64,000 bases of DNA from contig JALPQD010000016.1 of the NCBI GenBank assembly GCA_023101885.1, positions 6,284,396 through 6,348,395 on the forward strand, read 5' to 3'. The translations under genes were made by a program, and so were the position numbers. Source of the DNA: Typhlomys cinereus. Lineage: Eukaryota > Chordata > Mammalia > Rodentia > Platacanthomyidae. The notes under the pieces are model-generated. The model was not told the DNA's origin. It did not search any database and saw only the letters and a list, made by a program, of their open reading frames with translations. Positions 61,275 to 64,000 of this stretch are shown here, one piece after another. Numbering within the stretch: position 1 is the stretch's first letter; every line of letters starts with the position of its first letter.

Positions 61275-64000
61275 CTAAAAATAAAAGAACATAAAGTTGC
61301 TTATGCTACAATTTAAAAGCAATAGCAGCAACACAGGTTTTTAAAACAAAAGACAATTTTAAAGGTGGTGACACATACCTGTTAATTCCAGCACTTAGGA
61401 AGCACAGCTAAAGATTAGTTCAAGGCTATCCTCTAATAGTGTGTTTAGACCAGCCTGGACTACATAAGACCTTGTCACCAAAAAGCCAAGGGTTCACCAA
61501 GAAGCCAGTAACTTCTGCGGAGATACCCAGGCCTGCTGACCATCCGTGACCTCAAGCCTCCTGTGCTTTCCTGTCTTTCAACAAGAGCTGACTTTCACAT
61601 GCTTTTCATGTGAACAGCTGGAGCCACTAAGAGCAATTCATACAGTGCACATGGTATAGTGTGAGAGGGCATGGACTCCAAAGTCTAACTGTCCAACCCA
61701 GATTCGACTCCTGCCACATATTGTCTTTTTTTTTAATGTATGTGTTTTAGGGAGAATGTATATGCGTATGCATGTTCATATGTGCAAATGTGTTATGTGC
61801 AGATGTGTATCGAGGACCAAATTGATGTTGGGTATCTTCCTCCATCGTTGTCTGCTTTATTTATTGAGGAAGGGTCTCTCAATTGACCCCAGAGCTCAAT
61901 GATCAGAGAGTCTGCCCTGGGAACCCCCGTCTCTACCTCCCAAATGCTGGGATTACAGGGAGCTTCTAGCCTGCCTGGATTTTGTATGAGTTCTTGGCAG
62001 TCTAATACACTGAGCCATCTTTTCAGGTCCTTCTGCAGTTTTCTTAACCTAAACATGAATCAGTAACAGAGTAAAAAGCAGGGGTATACCAAGGTCTCAA
62101 AGAGTTAACCCCTGTAAAGTGATTCAAACACACACACACAGAAGGGTACAATAAATGTTAGCTCTAAAACTCAGTGTATATCTGTAATTCCAGCAATCAG
62201 TAAGTTGAGGCAGGAGATTTCCCTTAAGTTTGAAACCAGCCTGGACTATATAGCAAGACTCTGTTTCAAAACAAGCAGACAAACAAATAAACAAACAAAG
62301 TTTTCCTTAGAGAATGTATCTCACAGGACTGGTAAGAAAACTCAATGAGTACAGTGTCTGCTCAAAAACCTAGAGACCTGAGTTCAACACCCGGAAACCC
62401 ATGTAGGAGAAGGAGAGAGAAGCATTGCAAATGTTAAAAGAGTGTCCTTTTGCTGATTAAGGAAGATAGCAATTTTCTGTTTCTATGAACAGTCTGTGCT
62501 TTTGCTTATGTGGTATGGAGGTTTTATCCTGAGGGAGTGGATGGCCTTTCAACTTTACTACTAAAGAAAATTTAACTGGCTAGTAGCATCTATTTAATAC
62601 CTTTTCACCAACATTCAGAAGGTAAATTTGTATATTTTCCTTTTCTACGCTATTGTATTAAATATAGATGATTAGTTTTTCTATGTACATAATGCTTGAA
62701 TAACTTTCTTATCTCTTTTATGCTCTGAAGCAGATTATGCAACAGAAGATCCTTAAAATTTTGAAACTGTTTAGTTAGAGATGAAGGGGTTAAGCCTCTG
62801 CCTGGAAAGCAGAAGATTCTGAGTTCAGATCCCAAATCCCACTTAAAAAAAAATGCCACTCAGAAATGGCAGTGGCCTGTACTTCAGGACCTGGAAGGCA
62901 GAGCCCAGGAAACTCCAGAGCAAAGCAAAGAGGAGGTAGCCCAATCCAGGGTGATTTCCAAAGTCACTCTTGTGCCTCCACAAGCACACACAATGCCCTC
63001 TGATATCCATAGACACACACATATACATACCAGACACATGCAAAAAAAAAAAAAAAAAAGTATTAGCTATAAAAACTCTAGGTCCAAGACTGGAGAAATG
63101 GCTCAGGGGTTAAGCTTCTGCCTCTCAAGTAGAAGGTCCTGCATTCAAATTTCAGATCCCATGTAAAAATGTCAGACCAAAATGGTGGCAACCTGGACTT
63201 CTGGCCCTGAAAGGTGAAGCCTGAAAAACCCCAGTAAGCAAAACAGAGAGGAGGTAGAAACTATTCAGGGTGATTCCCGAAGTCATCCTTGGGCCTCCAC
63301 AGGGACACACAGTGTCCTCTGATACACACACACACACACACAGAAACACAGACACAGACACACATATAAAAATAAAAAATAGAAAATAAATAAGTAAAAA
63401 AAAAAAAAAAAAAAAAAAAAACCTTCTAGATCCAGAGCCATTTGAAGGCAAATTTTTCCTTTGACTTCTTGACATAGGGTCAATTCTGTTGCCCAATTGA
63501 CTTTGAACTTGAAATCCTCCTGACTCTACCTCTCAAGTGCTGTATCATGCATGATACCATGTATCGCCATGTCCGTCTCTTGGCAATAGCCTTTAATAAC
63601 TTGTTGGGTCTAATTTGTAACTACTGAATGAGTCATAATAATTCTTATTACCCCCCCAGAATATATTCCATTGCTAGATATGAATGATTGTCTTTTTCCA
63701 AAATTTGCATGCTGCAATCCTATATCTAAGGTCTTTGTATGAGGAGCTACAGTCTTTGGAAGGTACCTTTATGTATAGGATTAGTGCCCTTATCAGGCCC
63801 ATTAAAAGCCAGATATGGTGGTATATACATCTAGAATCATAAGGGTTGGGAGGTGAGTTTAAGGGCAGCCTAGGCCAAACAGATTTTTCCAAGCAGTTTG
63901 GGCTATATATCAAGATTCTGTATCAAACAGAGTTATTAAATTGCAAAAATTAATTTAAAAAAACCCACCACCTCCCACCTTGAGAGACTCCTGTTTACAG
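61275..64000 (-). other. BBS2: BBS2 intron 7, running off the window edge
   Basis: No further BBS2 exon was recognised. It holds B1-like copies (about 61366-61490, 62165-62300, 63800-63930), old SINE copies at 62774-63058 and 63086-63419, a CA tract near 62130 and unassigned DNA. Confidence 0.7.
62774..63419 (+). repeat. Two tandemly placed older SINEs in BBS2 intron 7
   Basis: The first copy is at 62774-63058 (5' end eroded). The second is at 63086-63419, with a CA tract and about 24 A at the end. Both are antisense to BBS2. The flanks actctaggtcc and ccttctagatcc may be the target duplication of the second. Confidence 0.83.

Noticed and set aside
63961..64000. Possible BBS2 exon 7 end at the window edge (ctcaag|gtggga on the minus strand)
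   Set aside because: The upstream translation does not match the residues expected before exon 8, so it is treated as intron.

Overview
This window is nuclear genomic DNA from a placental mammal, almost certainly a rodent. Three intron-rich protein genes with GT-AG introns sit in dense SINE, LINE and LTR interspersed repeats. The dominant SINE is a long tRNA-derived element of the B2 superfamily type (about 250-300 bp, with a CA-rich end and a gaataaa tail). It occurs beside B1-like and ID-like copies. This is not the standard mouse or rat B2 and would suit another myodont or mouse-related lineage such as jerboas; that placement is inference.

The gene order is the conserved mammalian NUDT21 - OGFOD1 - BBS2 block (human chromosome 16q). 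NUDT21 (minus strand, seven coding exons between 4271 and 22278, 227 residues, complete) encodes CFIm25, the UGUA-binding subunit of pre-mRNA cleavage factor Im. OGFOD1 (plus strand, thirteen coding exons between 22676 and 44496, 549 residues, complete) encodes the ribosomal prolyl hydroxylase acting on RPS23/uS12. BBS2 (minus strand, exons 8-17 between 49868 and 61274, C-terminal 453 residues) encodes a BBSome subunit; its first seven exons lie beyond position 64000. I joined every exon by hand, and all reading phases and the total lengths close correctly.

NUDT21 and OGFOD1 are head-to-head, with 397 bp between their ATG codons in a TATA-less CpG island carrying ETS, GC-box, CCAAT and ZNF143-type motifs. 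OGFOD1 and BBS2 are tail-to-tail. Positions 1 to about 690 are intergenic, downstream of NUDT21. The NUDT21 3' UTR probably runs from 4270 down to about 690. The OGFOD1 3' end is at about 45.9 kb or 48.2 kb.

The three genes share no pathway; their proximity is inherited synteny. I found no new gene system. The observations most worth checking concern structure: an 88-bp duplication flanking OGFOD1 exon 9, SINEs placed within about 15 bp of two 5' splice sites, seven young SINEs all in one orientation with one nested in an older copy, a UGUA cluster before the poly(A) signal of the UGUA-binding factor's own gene, and a perfect hairpin at an L1 boundary.
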